The notes under the pieces were generated by a model. It was not told the origin of the DNA. It searched no databases and saw nothing but the letters and a program-made list of their open reading frames with translations. From Breznakibacter sp047600785 (GTDB taxonomy: Bacteria > Bacteroidota > Bacteroidia > Bacteroidales > Marinilabiliaceae), in assembly GCA_047600785.1 (NCBI GenBank), contig JASGKH010000001.1, forward strand, positions 1,240,001 to 1,304,000: DNA of 64,000 bases, given 5' to 3'. Position 1 is the stretch's first letter, and every line of letters begins with the position of its first letter. Shown here in pieces: positions 28,928 through 38,160 of this stretch. The position numbers were made by a program, and so were the translations under genes.

Positions 28928-30781
28928 TCAAGAATTCTTGGCCAATTGCTTGTGCCTCTCCAAAACCACTTTCATTTCACAGGCTTTGCAGTCAAACTCC
29001 AGGCGATATTCGTCTTTGGGGTTGATCAGCTTGAGGGGTAGCAACCTGCGTGCATCAGGATCGGTTCGAAGGCATTTGCCAATCGAAAAAAGAATGCAAT
29101 GCTTGGTGGTCATTACCTGTGTATGCCGTGGCGAATGGGCCAACAGCTCGAAGCCTTCGTGTATTTCGGTTACCCCGTGCCGTTGGTAAAACTGTCTTGC
29201 CAAACGGTTGGTCACGTTTCCACGATATGTCAGTACCTGTTCGGGAAAAAGGTGCGATGTGGGGTGGAACTCTCTTTGCTCGGATGGGTACAGCGCTTCA
29301 CGGTTTTCCTCATGATGTGCCATCAGTGTACGCCGCATTTCGTTGAGTTCTTTGGCTGGGATGAACATAACGGCCTCGGGAGCAATGTCGATAATGGTGG
29401 CGGTAAAAACAGTGCCGCCCATTTTACCGAGCTGCGATCTTATTTGTTCAAGGCCGGCTTCCGGATTCCGTGCCGGCGATGCAGTCAGTGTATTTTCCTG
29501 CTTGGTTGTTACTCCGTCTTCGTCAATGCAGGTAAGGGAAAATTGGCCGTTGCCCAATGCATCGAAATGGAGATGGATCGCAATTTTTCGATTATCCCCC
29601 GACCGTTCGAGTAGGTCATTGAATGTTTTATCGTGGTTGCGGAATACCAAAGCTCCGGCATACACTTGTTTCATGTTGGCGGGATAGACTTTGAGACCTT
29701 CACTGCGGTTGACCCGCAATCCGACCATCTCCATTTTCTTGTCAAAAAAGCAAAGCCCATCGCCGTTACTTAAGGGAAGCGAACCTTGGGCCAGCAGAAA
29801 ATGGTCTTTTTCGATGCGTGCAATACGTCCTATCTTTTCGCCCAATGATTTGGGACTGTCGGGCGACCATACCGGTTCATGCCTTTCGTGGATAAAATAA
29901 TTGGTAAATCCGCGCGAGAAGCTTTTTTCCGGATTCGCATTGAATATATACGTGCAACGGCCAGATGAACTTTTTGCAAAGCGATGATCGGTCTCAAGAA
30001 ACGTATCGATTTTTTGCCGGTACCACGACGTGATGTTTTTCACGTATTCCATATCTTTCAATCGTCCTTCTATCTTAAAGGAATTGATACCTGCTTCGGC
30101 CAGTTCCTGAAGGTAATTGGATAGATTTAAATCTTTTAGTGATAATAAATGGCGATCCTTTTCAATGGTGTTGCCCTTACCGTCGACCAACGAGTAGGTC
30201 AAGCGGCATGGTTGGCCACATTCGCCGCGGTTTGCGCTACGTCCGTTAATAGCCTGGCTCATGTAACATTGACCGCTGTAACTCACGCAAAGGGCTCCAT
30301 GCACGAAAAACTCAAGGTTAACGTTGGTTTTTGATCTGATTTCGGTAATTTGCTTAAGCGACAACTCACGTGCAAGGACAACTTGTCCGAATCCTGCTTT
30401 TTCAAGGAATTCAACCTTTTGCCATGTACGGTTGTCTGTTTGCGTGCTGGCATGAAGGGCAATGGGAGGAAGATCCATTTCTAAAATGCCCATGTCCTGA
30501 ACAATCAATGCATCGGCCCCTGCGTTGTGAAGCTGGTGGATGAGCTTTTGTACTTCATCCAGCTCGTTGTCGAATAAAATGGTGTTTAACGCCACGTAAA
30601 CTTTGGCCCTAAAGCGATGTGCATAAGTCACCAATGAGGCTATGTCGCCAAGTGGGTTGCCTGCTTGTTTGCGGGCACCAAACTTTGGCCCGCCGATATA
30701 CACGGCATCGGCACCATGGTTAATGGCAGCAAGGCCACAGTCTAAGTTTTTGGCAGGAGCAAGTAGTTCCAGTTTGTTCAT
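28928..30781 (-). CDS. Peptidase U32 family protein (RlhA/TrhP-like, RNA hydroxylation type)
   Basis: 617 aa from the ATG at 30781 ('MNKLELLAPAKN'), the canonical U32 start; an ORF extension to 30811 adds ten unrelated residues. The U32 signature runs through 'EFFVHGALCVSYSGQC' and 'SANRGECGQPCR', with the four conserved cysteines that bind an Fe-S cluster in studied homologues. The C-terminal half matches the DUF3656/collagenase-like extension of long members. Named peptidases historically, but E. coli RlhA and TrhP hydroxylate 23S rRNA and tRNA; which target applies here is unknown. Cytoplasmic. Confidence 0.9.
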   Translation of the reverse strand: MNKLELLAPAKNLDCGLAAINHGADAVYIGGPKFGARKQAGNPLGDIASLVTYAHRFRAKVYVALNTILFDNELDEVQKLIHQLHNAGADALIVQDMGILEMDLPPIALHASTQTDNRTWQKVEFLEKAGFGQVVLARELSLKQITEIRSKTNVNLEFFVHGALCVSYSGQCYMSQAINGRSANRGECGQPCRLTYSLVDGKGNTIEKDRHLLSLKDLNLSNYLQELAEAGINSFKIEGRLKDMEYVKNITSWYRQKIDTFLETDHRFAKSSSGRCTYIFNANPEKSFSRGFTNYFIHERHEPVWSPDSPKSLGEKIGRIARIEKDHFLLAQGSLPLSNGDGLCFFDKKMEMVGLRVNRSEGLKVYPANMKQVYAGALVFRNHDKTFNDLLERSGDNRKIAIHLHFDALGNGQFSLTCIDEDGVTTKQENTLTASPARNPEAGLEQIRSQLGKMGGTVFTATIIDIAPEAVMFIPAKELNEMRRTLMAHHEENREALYPSEQREFHPTSHLFPEQVLTYRGNVTNRLARQFYQRHGVTEIHEGFELLAHSPRHTQVMTTKHCILFSIGKCLRTDPDARRLLPLKLINPKDEYRLEFDCKACEMKVVLERHKQLAKNS

Positions 30782-30856
30782 ATAAAACAATCTCGGGAAT
30801 AATTTCCCCACAAAGATTGATCCATTGCAGGGGAATTGCTCCCGAAAAACGATGTG

Positions 30857-32306
30857 TCAGAGAACCTTGTAACATTTCACCCAATCCACTTCAATGCTTG
30901 AGGGCAATTGATGGTCGGGCATGGTGTCAGTAATATGGCTGCTGAAAATCAGGTACATGGGTTCATTGGGGATGTTGCTGGTTTGTTCGCCCAACTTCAC
31001 TCCGTTAATGTACCAGGTGATTTTTCCGGGAAGCCATTCGAGGGTTAAGATATGAAAGTCGTCGGCCAGCGATGGACCGTTGAGCTTTTGCAGTTTCGCC
31101 TCGGGTTTCTGTATTGATCCGGCAATGGTCCCGGCTTCGAAAGCCTTTACGCTTTTGCCATTTGATTTCAATACCGTGATTTGGGGTATCATTCGTTCGC
31201 CCAGCAACCATATGGAGTGGTTAAGGTGCTGGCCTGGTTGCAACCGGAATTTAACGTCGTACTTTCCGTATTGTTGTCTGAACGAATGGCCGGTGCTTAT
31301 CAATCCTGAAGTATATTCGAATTTAGCGGGCAAAAAGCCCATTTCAGGATCCCATACTTTGCCTTGGTACGCTTCCTTTTTACTGGTTATTTTCAAGAGC
31401 GAATCCCTTAGTTCTATGTTTTTATCGGTGAAAAACTGTTTTTCGTTTTTCAGCACGTAATTGTCGTTCAGTAAAGCTTTGCCCCAGTAATAGCCCGTCA
31501 TCCAATTGTTGGCATCGAGTTTGGAGTGGTCAAAATCATCTTCAAAAACCAGCTCCCATTTGTCGATTTCGGTAAATGGGTAGTTGGCTTTGGTTTTTAT
31601 AAACCATTTGTATTCATGGCTGGCTTTCAGTTCGTTGTATTCGTGCAGCAGTTTGTATTCTTCGCTTTTTTTAAACCGGTCTTTGTCGTTGTAAAATTCT
31701 TTGGTTGCGACAAATTCCGATGAATTGACGTAATCGTCCAATTCCATGAATTCCTGAAGCCTTGGCGACTTTCTGACTGCGTCGTAAATGCGGTAATCGG
31801 ACGAGTTGAGGGTTTTGATGGCGAATTTGATATCGCTTTGCTTGTATAATTTTTTTAGTGATTGGAATTCCTGATACTCATCGGTTTTTTTAAAGTCTTT
31901 TTGCTTCATCTTTTTTTGGAAATCGTTGGAATGGACCACCGACTCCAATTCTCTCATTTCGATGTATACGGGGGAAAGCAAAATGGCATCAAGTTTCTTC
32001 TCATGTCCTGACTGTACAAAATTGAGAAAGGTTCTGATATCTTTAGACTTTTTGAGTGTGCGGTGTTTTTTCTGTTTTTGGAAAGCTTTCGGTCTGCTCA
32101 AACTTTTCGTGTTTGAGTTTATTGGCTTTTTTCTCGAAATCGCCGGAGTTGATTATTTCGTCGAGCTGGAGAAATTTGATATAAATAGGTGATTCCTCGA
32201 ATTCGAGGTATCGTTTGCGGTCGGCGTAGAGTTGTTGTAAATCAGCCTCATACTTGTTAGTTGAAGGGTATTTGCTTCCGAACAGAAAACTGAAAAAATT
32301 GGCCAT
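30857..32306 (-). pseudogene. GH16-fold protein with charged N-terminal repeats, frame-broken and lacking GH16 catalytic residues
   Basis: Two frames make one protein of about 483 aa. The first (32306 on) has 'PIYIKFLQLDEIINSGDFEKK'; the second, readable up to 30857, continues 'AFQKQKKHRTLKKSK'. Deleting one A in the sense GAAAGC run (bases 32087-32089) joins them. Three related helical, Lys/Glu-rich units occupy the first 240 residues. A concanavalin-like GH16 domain follows ('WELVFEDDFDHSKLDANNW', 'HSIWLLGE', 'FHILTLEWLPGKITWYINGV', 'IEVDWVKCYKVL'). The GH16 active-site pattern E-I-D-x-x-E reads Q-I-T-V-L-K (about 31165-31183), so hydrolysis is not expected. No signal peptide. Ligand unknown. 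Confidence 0.82.
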
Positions 32307-32576
32307 TGTGTTAGATTTATTAGGGCTTGATACGCAATTTGCAATAGAAGGTTAAAGATATTAATAGAAACCAATTGAAAAAAATGGGGACGGGAAAATT
32401 TTTGGTTGAAGAAAAGTGTTTAGGATCAGAACGTAAGCGCATGAGGAATATGGGATTTTGATACACTTGTTTGTGAATTGCAGGGGAAATGTCATATACG
32501 CCGGATTGAGGTTGGGATGTGTGAATTTTTCATGTCAAAAAGTCGGTGTTTTTTTAGGAAGGAAGAAATAATTGGC
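32307..32576. other. Gap before the tRNA genes
   Basis: No gene or strong structure seen. It should hold the promoter of the minus-strand GH16-fold gene. Confidence 0.4.
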
Positions 32577-32584
32577 TAAATTTG
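32577..32584 (+). promoter_or_regulatory. -7 element for the tRNA operon
   Basis: TAAATTTG fits TAnnTTTG, 36 bp before the tRNA-Gly 5' end, with a T-tract around 32548-32555 at the -33 distance. Confidence 0.55.
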
Positions 32585-32619
32585 CAACCGCTTTCAAAAA
32601 GCAATGGTCTTTTTATTAT

Positions 32620-32692
<73 letters not shown>

Positions 32693-32708
32693 CTTTGTTG
32701 CTAAGAAA

Positions 32709-32792
32709 GCCCAGGTGGTGGAATTGGTAGACACGCTACTTTGAGGGGGTAGTGGGGGTTACCCCGTGTGAGTTCGAGTCTCGTCCTGGGCA
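32709..32792 (+). tRNA. tRNA-Leu (anticodon GAG)
   Basis: An 84-nt class II tRNA with a long variable arm (GTGGGGGTTACCCCGT region). Acceptor GCCCAGG pairs with CCTGGGC; anticodon stem CTACT/GGTAG with loop TTGAGGG gives GAG; T-loop TTCGAGT. It lies 16 bp after tRNA-Gly, in the same transcript. Confidence 0.95.
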
Positions 32793-32797
32793 CATAG

Positions 32798-32834
32798 AAA
32801 ATCCGTATCGTATTTATAGTACGTTACGGATTTT
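32798..32834 (+). terminator. Terminator of the tRNA-Gly/tRNA-Leu operon
   Basis: AAAATCCGTA (32798-32807) pairs with TACGGATTTT (32825-32834), followed by further T residues. Confidence 0.85.
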
Positions 32835-32836
32835 TT

Positions 32837-33212
32837 GCTTTTTTAGATCTTTAAGGCTTACTGACCACAAAATATCCATTTTTAGATCCATCTAGCCCTT
32901 TGGGGATTTGCGATTTCTGCGAAAAAGGATCGTGTGCCATGAACCAAATCAATATCTGAGCGATGTAAAAATGCCGATTATGAAAACTATTTTTTCATGT
33001 CGTTAAAAATGATACTGAAGGTGGCTTTGGGAAAATTCTGTTCAATTGCCGAACGATAAAAAAGGGAGATCCCAAAAGGTAAAAATTTCTTGTCAAAACG
33101 TTAAGACATGAAAGAACAGATGTTTTTTATCACATCTTTGCGACTCTTCATCTTGACAAAAGATTCAATAACCAGTTTTGGGACGTCCCTTTTTGTTATC
33201 CGACAGAGCTCG
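32837..33212. other. Gap between tRNA terminator and M3 peptidase gene
   Basis: About 375 bp without a gene, RNA or repeat that I can support. A short GGGACGTCCC palindrome sits at 33180-33189, just past the M3 peptidase stop, but its arms are too short to call a terminator. Confidence 0.5.
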
Positions 33213-35345
33213 TTATTTCAACAATCCCCTGTTTTTTAGCAATGGTTTGATGTCAGGTTCTTTTCCCCGGAAATCAACATAAAGTTTGTGCAGATCGTCG
33301 GAATTGCCACGTGAGAGGACCATATCCCTGAAACGCTGGCCATTGGCGCGTGACAAGCCGCCGTTTTCTTCAAACCAGGCAAAAGCATCGTTGTCGAGTA
33401 CCGAAGCCCAGGTGTAGGCATAATAACCTGCCGCATAACCGTTGCTCCAAATATGTTTAAAGTAGGGTGAACGGTAACGGGGAGGTATCTGGCTCATGTC
33501 CAGTCCTAAACGTTTCAGTGCGCCAGCTTCGAACTGGTCGGCATCGGCAATCTTCATGTCGGTTCCGATGGTGTGCCATTGCAGGTCCAGGCCCGAAGCA
33601 GCTAAAATTTCGGTGAAAGCAAACCCTTCGTTAAATGTCTTTGCGTTGCGGATTTTTTCAACCAGTTCTTTGGGCATTGGCTGTTTGGTTTCATAGTGAA
33701 CCGCGTAATTGTTGAACACCTTGGGGTATAAGGCCCAGTGTTCGTTAATTTGCGAAGGTAGTTCTACAAAGTCGCGCGAAACGTTGGTCCCCGATAAGCT
33801 GGGGTACTGTTGGTTGGCAAAGAAGCCATGCAACGCGTGCCCGAACTCGTGGAACAAAGTGGTCACGTCGTCGTAGCTGATCAGCGCAGGCTGCCCGGCT
33901 GCCGGTTTGGTGTAATTGCATACGTTGTAGATGACCGGTTTGTGGCCCAAAAGTTTCGACTGTTCCACAATGTTGCTCATCCATGCACCGCCGGCCTTGT
34001 TGTCGCGCTTGAAAAAGTCGCAGTAAAACAGGCCGATAGCCGTGCTGTCTGCTTCGAAAAGTTCAAATACGCGAACATCTTCATGGTAGACCGGAATGTC
34101 GTGGCGCTCTTTAAAGTTAATACCGTAAAGCTCATGGGCGGCAAAGAATACGCCGTTTTCAAGTACATTGTACAATTCAAAATAAGGTTTGATCTGGCTT
34201 TCGTCCAGATCGTACTTTTCTTTACGCACTTTTTCCGAATATAGCGCCCAGTCCCATGCTTCAAGTTTGAACCCTCCTTTTTCCTTGTCGATTTGTTTTT
34301 GCAGTTCGGCTGCTTCTTCTAAGGCTTTTGCTTTAGCGGCGGGTACCAGTTTATCCAGAAGGGCTATGGCGTTGGCAGGTGTTTTGGCCATTTGGTCTTG
34401 AAGTTTCCATTCCGCAAAGTTGTTAAAACCAAGCAAATGGGCCTGCTGGGCCCTTATTTCGGATAAACGTACGATCAGTTGGCGCGTATCGTTGCTGTCG
34501 TTTTGCGAAGTACGGTAAATAGAGTGTTCGAACAGTTGTTTGCGCACATCCCTGTCCAATAATGACTGAAGGGCCGGGTGTTGCGTGGTGTTTTGGAGGG
34601 GGATCAAATATTTCCCTTTTTGATTGCTGGCCTCGGCTGCTTGTGCCGCAATCTGGATCTCAGTATCCGATAGCCCTGCGAGTTTGGCTTTGTCGTCTAG
34701 TATCAGTGCACCGGCTTTGGTGGCTGCCAGCAAACGGTTGTTGAACTGTGCTTCCAGTGACGCAGCCTCTTCGTTAAGCTTTTTCATGACGGCTTTGTCG
34801 GTATCGGCAAGGTTTGCTCCCGCCATTTCGAATTTTTGGTAGTAAAATTCGACCAGCTTGTTGCTTTCCGGATCCAGTCCAAGTTCGGCACGTTGGTTAT
34901 GCAACGTTTTTACACGCTGAAACAATTTGTCATTAAGGAAAATGGCATCGCGGTGGGCAGCCAGTTTCGGGGCAATCTCTTCTTCTGTTTTTTGGATATC
35001 GGGATTGGTGTTTGCGCCCGAAAGCAAATCAAACACGCCACGGACCCGGTTCAGCGTAGAGCCGCTTTTCTCGAGTGCCACCAATGTGTTTTCGAACGTA
35101 GGGGCTTCACTGTTGTTGACAATGGCATCTATTTCGTTGAGGTGTTCCTCCATCCCTTGTGCAAAGGCCGGAGCAAAATGTTCGTTGCCAATGGCTTTGA
35201 AATCAGGTGCTCCGTACGGAAGGGAGCTAGGTTCTAAAAGAGGGTTGTTTCCTTTCACGGTACGATCTTTTTTGTTAGCGTTTTGTCCACAGGCGGCGAG
35301 TAAAAGCACTGCAGAAACAAAAGTCAGAAAATGCAATTTGCTCAT
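33213..35345 (-). CDS. M3 family peptidyl-dipeptidase (Dcp-like), lipoprotein
   Basis: 710 aa, full length. 'MSKLHFLTFVSAVLLLAACGQ' is a lipoprotein signal (lipobox LAAC), so the enzyme is placed in the periplasm or on the outer membrane. The zinc site 'TLFHEFGHALHG' (HEXXH near residue 499) and the downstream 'VSRDFVELPSQINEHW' segment with the third ligand Glu are typical of M3 oligopeptidases; 'GLDLQWHTI' and 'YRSPYFKHIWSNGYAAGYYAYTWA' match Dcp/oligopeptidase A. It removes dipeptides from peptide C-termini. Monocistronic. Confidence 0.95.
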   Translation of the reverse strand: MSKLHFLTFVSAVLLLAACGQNANKKDRTVKGNNPLLEPSSLPYGAPDFKAIGNEHFAPAFAQGMEEHLNEIDAIVNNSEAPTFENTLVALEKSGSTLNRVRGVFDLLSGANTNPDIQKTEEEIAPKLAAHRDAIFLNDKLFQRVKTLHNQRAELGLDPESNKLVEFYYQKFEMAGANLADTDKAVMKKLNEEAASLEAQFNNRLLAATKAGALILDDKAKLAGLSDTEIQIAAQAAEASNQKGKYLIPLQNTTQHPALQSLLDRDVRKQLFEHSIYRTSQNDSNDTRQLIVRLSEIRAQQAHLLGFNNFAEWKLQDQMAKTPANAIALLDKLVPAAKAKALEEAAELQKQIDKEKGGFKLEAWDWALYSEKVRKEKYDLDESQIKPYFELYNVLENGVFFAAHELYGINFKERHDIPVYHEDVRVFELFEADSTAIGLFYCDFFKRDNKAGGAWMSNIVEQSKLLGHKPVIYNVCNYTKPAAGQPALISYDDVTTLFHEFGHALHGFFANQQYPSLSGTNVSRDFVELPSQINEHWALYPKVFNNYAVHYETKQPMPKELVEKIRNAKTFNEGFAFTEILAASGLDLQWHTIGTDMKIADADQFEAGALKRLGLDMSQIPPRYRSPYFKHIWSNGYAAGYYAYTWASVLDNDAFAWFEENGGLSRANGQRFRDMVLSRGNSDDLHKLYVDFRGKEPDIKPLLKNRGLLK

Positions 35346-35478
35346 ATTTTGTTTGTTTTAGGATAAAAAAGGCATATAAATTAAACCTCCTTCTTATTCT
35401 TATGACATGACAAGTGCCATGTTTTTTTCTTTTTGCAACAATTTAACGCAAACGATTTCTTCATGATATGGTTAATGC

Positions 35479-36279
35479 TTACCCCACAAACACGTCCCAT
35501 CCGTATTTTACGATCATGATCGACACCACTGCCAAAAAGAACATCCGAATGAACGCATTGCCCTTTTTCAACGCCATTCGGCTCCCTATTAAGCTTCCGG
35601 TCACATTGCTGATCGCCATTAGAATGGCCAATTCAAGGATGTAATCACCGTGGACGAAGAAAACGATCAAAGCCGATAGGTTGGTCACGCAGTTCACGAT
35701 TTTGGTGTAAGCGGTAGCTGTCAAAAAGTCAAAACCGAGCAATGTGACAAAACCCAATACAAAAAAACTTCCGGTGCCCGGGCCAAAGAATCCGTCGTAA
35801 ATACCCACGACGATAGCCATTAGCGAGCCAAACACAAGTTGCCTGGAAAAGCTTTGCCGCTGGGCCTGCAATGATCCAAGATCCTTGCGGGCGAAAGTGA
35901 AAAGGGCGATCAATATTAGGATAACAAGGATGACGGGCTTTAACGTGGAGGCATCGACGTAGTAAAGCATTTTTGCCCCGACCCGTGAGGCCGCAAATGC
36001 AAAAAGTGAAACCACGACCAACAACAAGTAGTTGTATCTGATTTTTCGCGAATATTGCCAGGCGGCCACCATGGTTCCCGACAGTGCTGCTATTTTATTG
36101 GTGCCGAACACCATGGGTAACGGACTATTGGGCAAATTGATGAGCAACGCGGGAACTTGTACCAGGCCGCCTCCACCGACCACGGAATCTATAAAGCCGG
36201 CGGTAAATGCCATAACCGTCAGAACCAACATGTTCAGTAACGAATAATCACCAAAGAAGGTCAAAAAATCCATCGTCAT
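35479..36279 (-). CDS. TSUP family permease (TauE/SafE)
   Basis: 266 aa, nearly all in about eight hydrophobic segments. The family signature 'FIDSVVGGGGLVQVPALL' lies in the first helices and a repeat of it, 'GIYDGFFGPGTGSFFVLGFV', in the second half. Inner-membrane exporter or importer of organosulfonates, sulfite or related anions in known members; substrate here unknown. Starts at 36279 or at the second Met, 36273. No sulfur genes adjacent. Confidence 0.9.
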   Translation of the reverse strand: MTMDFLTFFGDYSLLNMLVLTVMAFTAGFIDSVVGGGGLVQVPALLINLPNSPLPMVFGTNKIAALSGTMVAAWQYSRKIRYNYLLLVVVSLFAFAASRVGAKMLYYVDASTLKPVILVILILIALFTFARKDLGSLQAQRQSFSRQLVFGSLMAIVVGIYDGFFGPGTGSFFVLGFVTLLGFDFLTATAYTKIVNCVTNLSALIVFFVHGDYILELAILMAISNVTGSLIGSRMALKKGNAFIRMFFLAVVSIMIVKYGWDVFVG

Positions 36280-36353
36280 TTAATTATGCAGATATCGGGA
36301 GCAAGTGCGGGCAAGCCAACGCCATGCTTTTCCCCTACAATTGCAAAACAACA

Positions 36354-36380
36354 AAAAAGCCCGGTTATTCCGGGCTTTTT
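36354..36380 (-). terminator. Terminator of the ferredoxin gene
   Basis: AAAAAGCCCGG (36354-36364) pairs with CCGGGCTTTTT (36370-36380). In the minus direction the stem is followed by T residues (the A-run at 36353-36358). It lies 17 bp past the ferredoxin stop. Confidence 0.8.
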
Positions 36381-36397
36381 AAATCTTTTGGATTAAT

Positions 36398-36565
36398 TTA
36401 TGCTGGGTGGATTGCCTCAGTAGGACAAACATCCGCACAGCTGCCGCAATCGGTGCAAGCTTCTGGATCGATTTTGTAGATATCGCCCTCAGAGATAGCC
36501 TCAACAGGACATTCATCAATGCAGGTACCGCACGCAATGCAATCTTCAGAAATTACGTATGCCAT
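36398..36565 (-). CDS. Small 2[4Fe-4S] ferredoxin
   Basis: 55 aa. Two complete cluster motifs are visible: 'CIACGTCIDECP' near the N-terminus and 'CTDCGSCADVCP' near the C-terminus (each CxxCxxCxxxCP), with pseudo-twofold symmetry between the halves. It is a soluble low-potential electron carrier of the clostridial type, the usual length being about 55 residues. The start at 36565 follows an A/T-rich leader and the gene ends in its own terminator, so it is monocistronic. Its redox partner cannot be read from the neighbourhood. Confidence 0.95.
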   Translation of the reverse strand: MAYVISEDCIACGTCIDECPVEAISEGDIYKIDPEACTDCGSCADVCPTEAIHPA

Positions 36566-36701
36566 TTTTTGAAAATTTTGGTTTTACTACGAGCAAAAAT
36601 ATCGGCTTTTTTAGAAAAAAAAAACTCATCCGTGGCGTTTGGGTTAATTTGTAAACGGTATAAATAAGATGCCGGACTCCGCTAATTAAATAGGCTCCTG
36701 G

Positions 36702-37889
36702 TTATTCCGACAAAAACGATACGGCCAACCATGCCATTAGGCCCATTGAGGTTTCGAGCGATGCATCGTTAAGGTTGAAGACCGGGGTGTGGAGCGCGCC
36801 TGTTTCGCCCAAAGCTTGTTTGACGCCAAACCGATAAAACGTGCATGGATACTTCTGTGTATAATAGCCAAAATCCTCAGCTGTCATGCGGATGTCCATC
36901 CGTTCCACGCTTGTACTGCCCAGATAGTCGTTTGCAAACTCAATGGCCTTTTGTGTTACACCTTCGTGGTTGTGGACCATTGGGTAGCCATCGTTAATGG
37001 TCACTTCACAGCTAGCGCCCATCGTCGAGGCCGTCGCTTGGGCAATCTCCCTGATTTTTTGCTTTATTTTGGCACGCCACTCTTCGTTCATGGTGCGCAA
37101 AGTACCCGCTATTTCCACTTTTTCGGGAATGATGTTGGTGGCGCCGTTGGCCACGAATTTACCGAACGACAGGACCGTGGGGATATTGGCGGGTACAAAG
37201 CGGCTTACGATTTGTTGCAGGGCCACCACGATGTGTGAAGCTGCCAAAACCGTGTCGGTGAGCGTGTGTGGCATGGCCGCATGCCCGCCTTTTCCTTTAA
37301 CGGTCAGATAGACTTCGTCGCCCGATGCCATGTAAATGCCCTCTTTAAATCCCACATGTCCGGCGGCCATGTCGGGGAGTACGTGCTGTCCAAGTATTAG
37401 CACTGGTTTTGGGTTGTCCAATGCCCCCTCTTCCATCATAAGTTTGGCACCGCCCGGAAATGTCTCTTCTCCAGGTTGAAAAATCAGCAATACGGTACCT
37501 TCCCATTGATCTTTCAATTGCACGAGTATGTTAGCCGTTCCCAGCAGCGATGCCGAATGTGCATCATGGCCGCAAGCATGCATCACCCCTTTGTTTATCG
37601 ATTTGAACGCCACTTGCGTGTTCTCCTCGATCGGTAACGCATCCATATCGGCACGTAACGCAATGGCCATACGCCCCGGATTTTTTCCTTCGAGCCGTGC
37701 CACAATGCCTGTACCTGCATATCCACTTTGGTACGGAATGCCCAGCCGGTCGAGTTGTGACCGGATGTAGAGCGAGGTCTGGTTTTCGCTGAACGACAAC
37801 TCGGGGTATTGGTGCAAATGATGTCTTATGGAAGTGACCTCCTCCAATAGATTGTTGCTCATTTGCCGTATGGCATCTTTCAATATCAT
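36702..37889 (-). CDS. M20-family amidohydrolase (aminoacylase/carboxypeptidase type)
   Basis: 395 aa from the ATG at 37889; 37907 is the longer alternative. 'IRHHLHQYPELSFSENQT' is the N-terminal M20D signature, and 'MHACGHDAHSASLLGTANIL' carries the metal-binding Cys/His/Asp set; 'QPGEETFPGGAKLMMEEGAL' holds the catalytic Glu. The C-terminal part ('RMTAEDFGYYTQKYPCTFYRFG') supplies the last ligand. Cytoplasmic hydrolase of N-acyl amino acids or related amides (hippurate, IAA-conjugate family); substrate unknown. Confidence 0.93.
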   Translation of the reverse strand: MILKDAIRQMSNNLLEEVTSIRHHLHQYPELSFSENQTSLYIRSQLDRLGIPYQSGYAGTGIVARLEGKNPGRMAIALRADMDALPIEENTQVAFKSINKGVMHACGHDAHSASLLGTANILVQLKDQWEGTVLLIFQPGEETFPGGAKLMMEEGALDNPKPVLILGQHVLPDMAAGHVGFKEGIYMASGDEVYLTVKGKGGHAAMPHTLTDTVLAASHIVVALQQIVSRFVPANIPTVLSFGKFVANGATNIIPEKVEIAGTLRTMNEEWRAKIKQKIREIAQATASTMGASCEVTINDGYPMVHNHEGVTQKAIEFANDYLGSTSVERMDIRMTAEDFGYYTQKYPCTFYRFGVKQALGETGALHTPVFNLNDASLETSMGLMAWLAVSFLSE

Positions 37890-38110
37890 TGTGCCTGTTT
37901 TCGGCAAAGATAGTCTTTCGACGGGAATGATGCTTTAGTTCATTTGCATTTGGTAGGCTTCATTGCCACAGTAGTGATGGATGTGCGGACTTTTATAATC
38001 GGAAACTGGAGATTCATTTTAGTGGTCGGTATTTTTCAGGTCTGACGGCCAAAGCCAACAACCGGGAGTTTCTTTTAGCTTTTTTTAAAATAACGATGTC
38101 AAATAATTCT

Positions 38111-38118
38111 TAGTTTTG
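38111..38118 (+). promoter_or_regulatory. -7 element for the DUF1573 gene
   Basis: TAGTTTTG fits TAnnTTTG, 42 bp before the ATG, with a T-tract (38080-38086) at the -33 distance. Confidence 0.5.
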
Positions 38119-38160
38119 TATGGTTTTTGAACGGAGATTATAAAAAAATAGACGTGAGCC

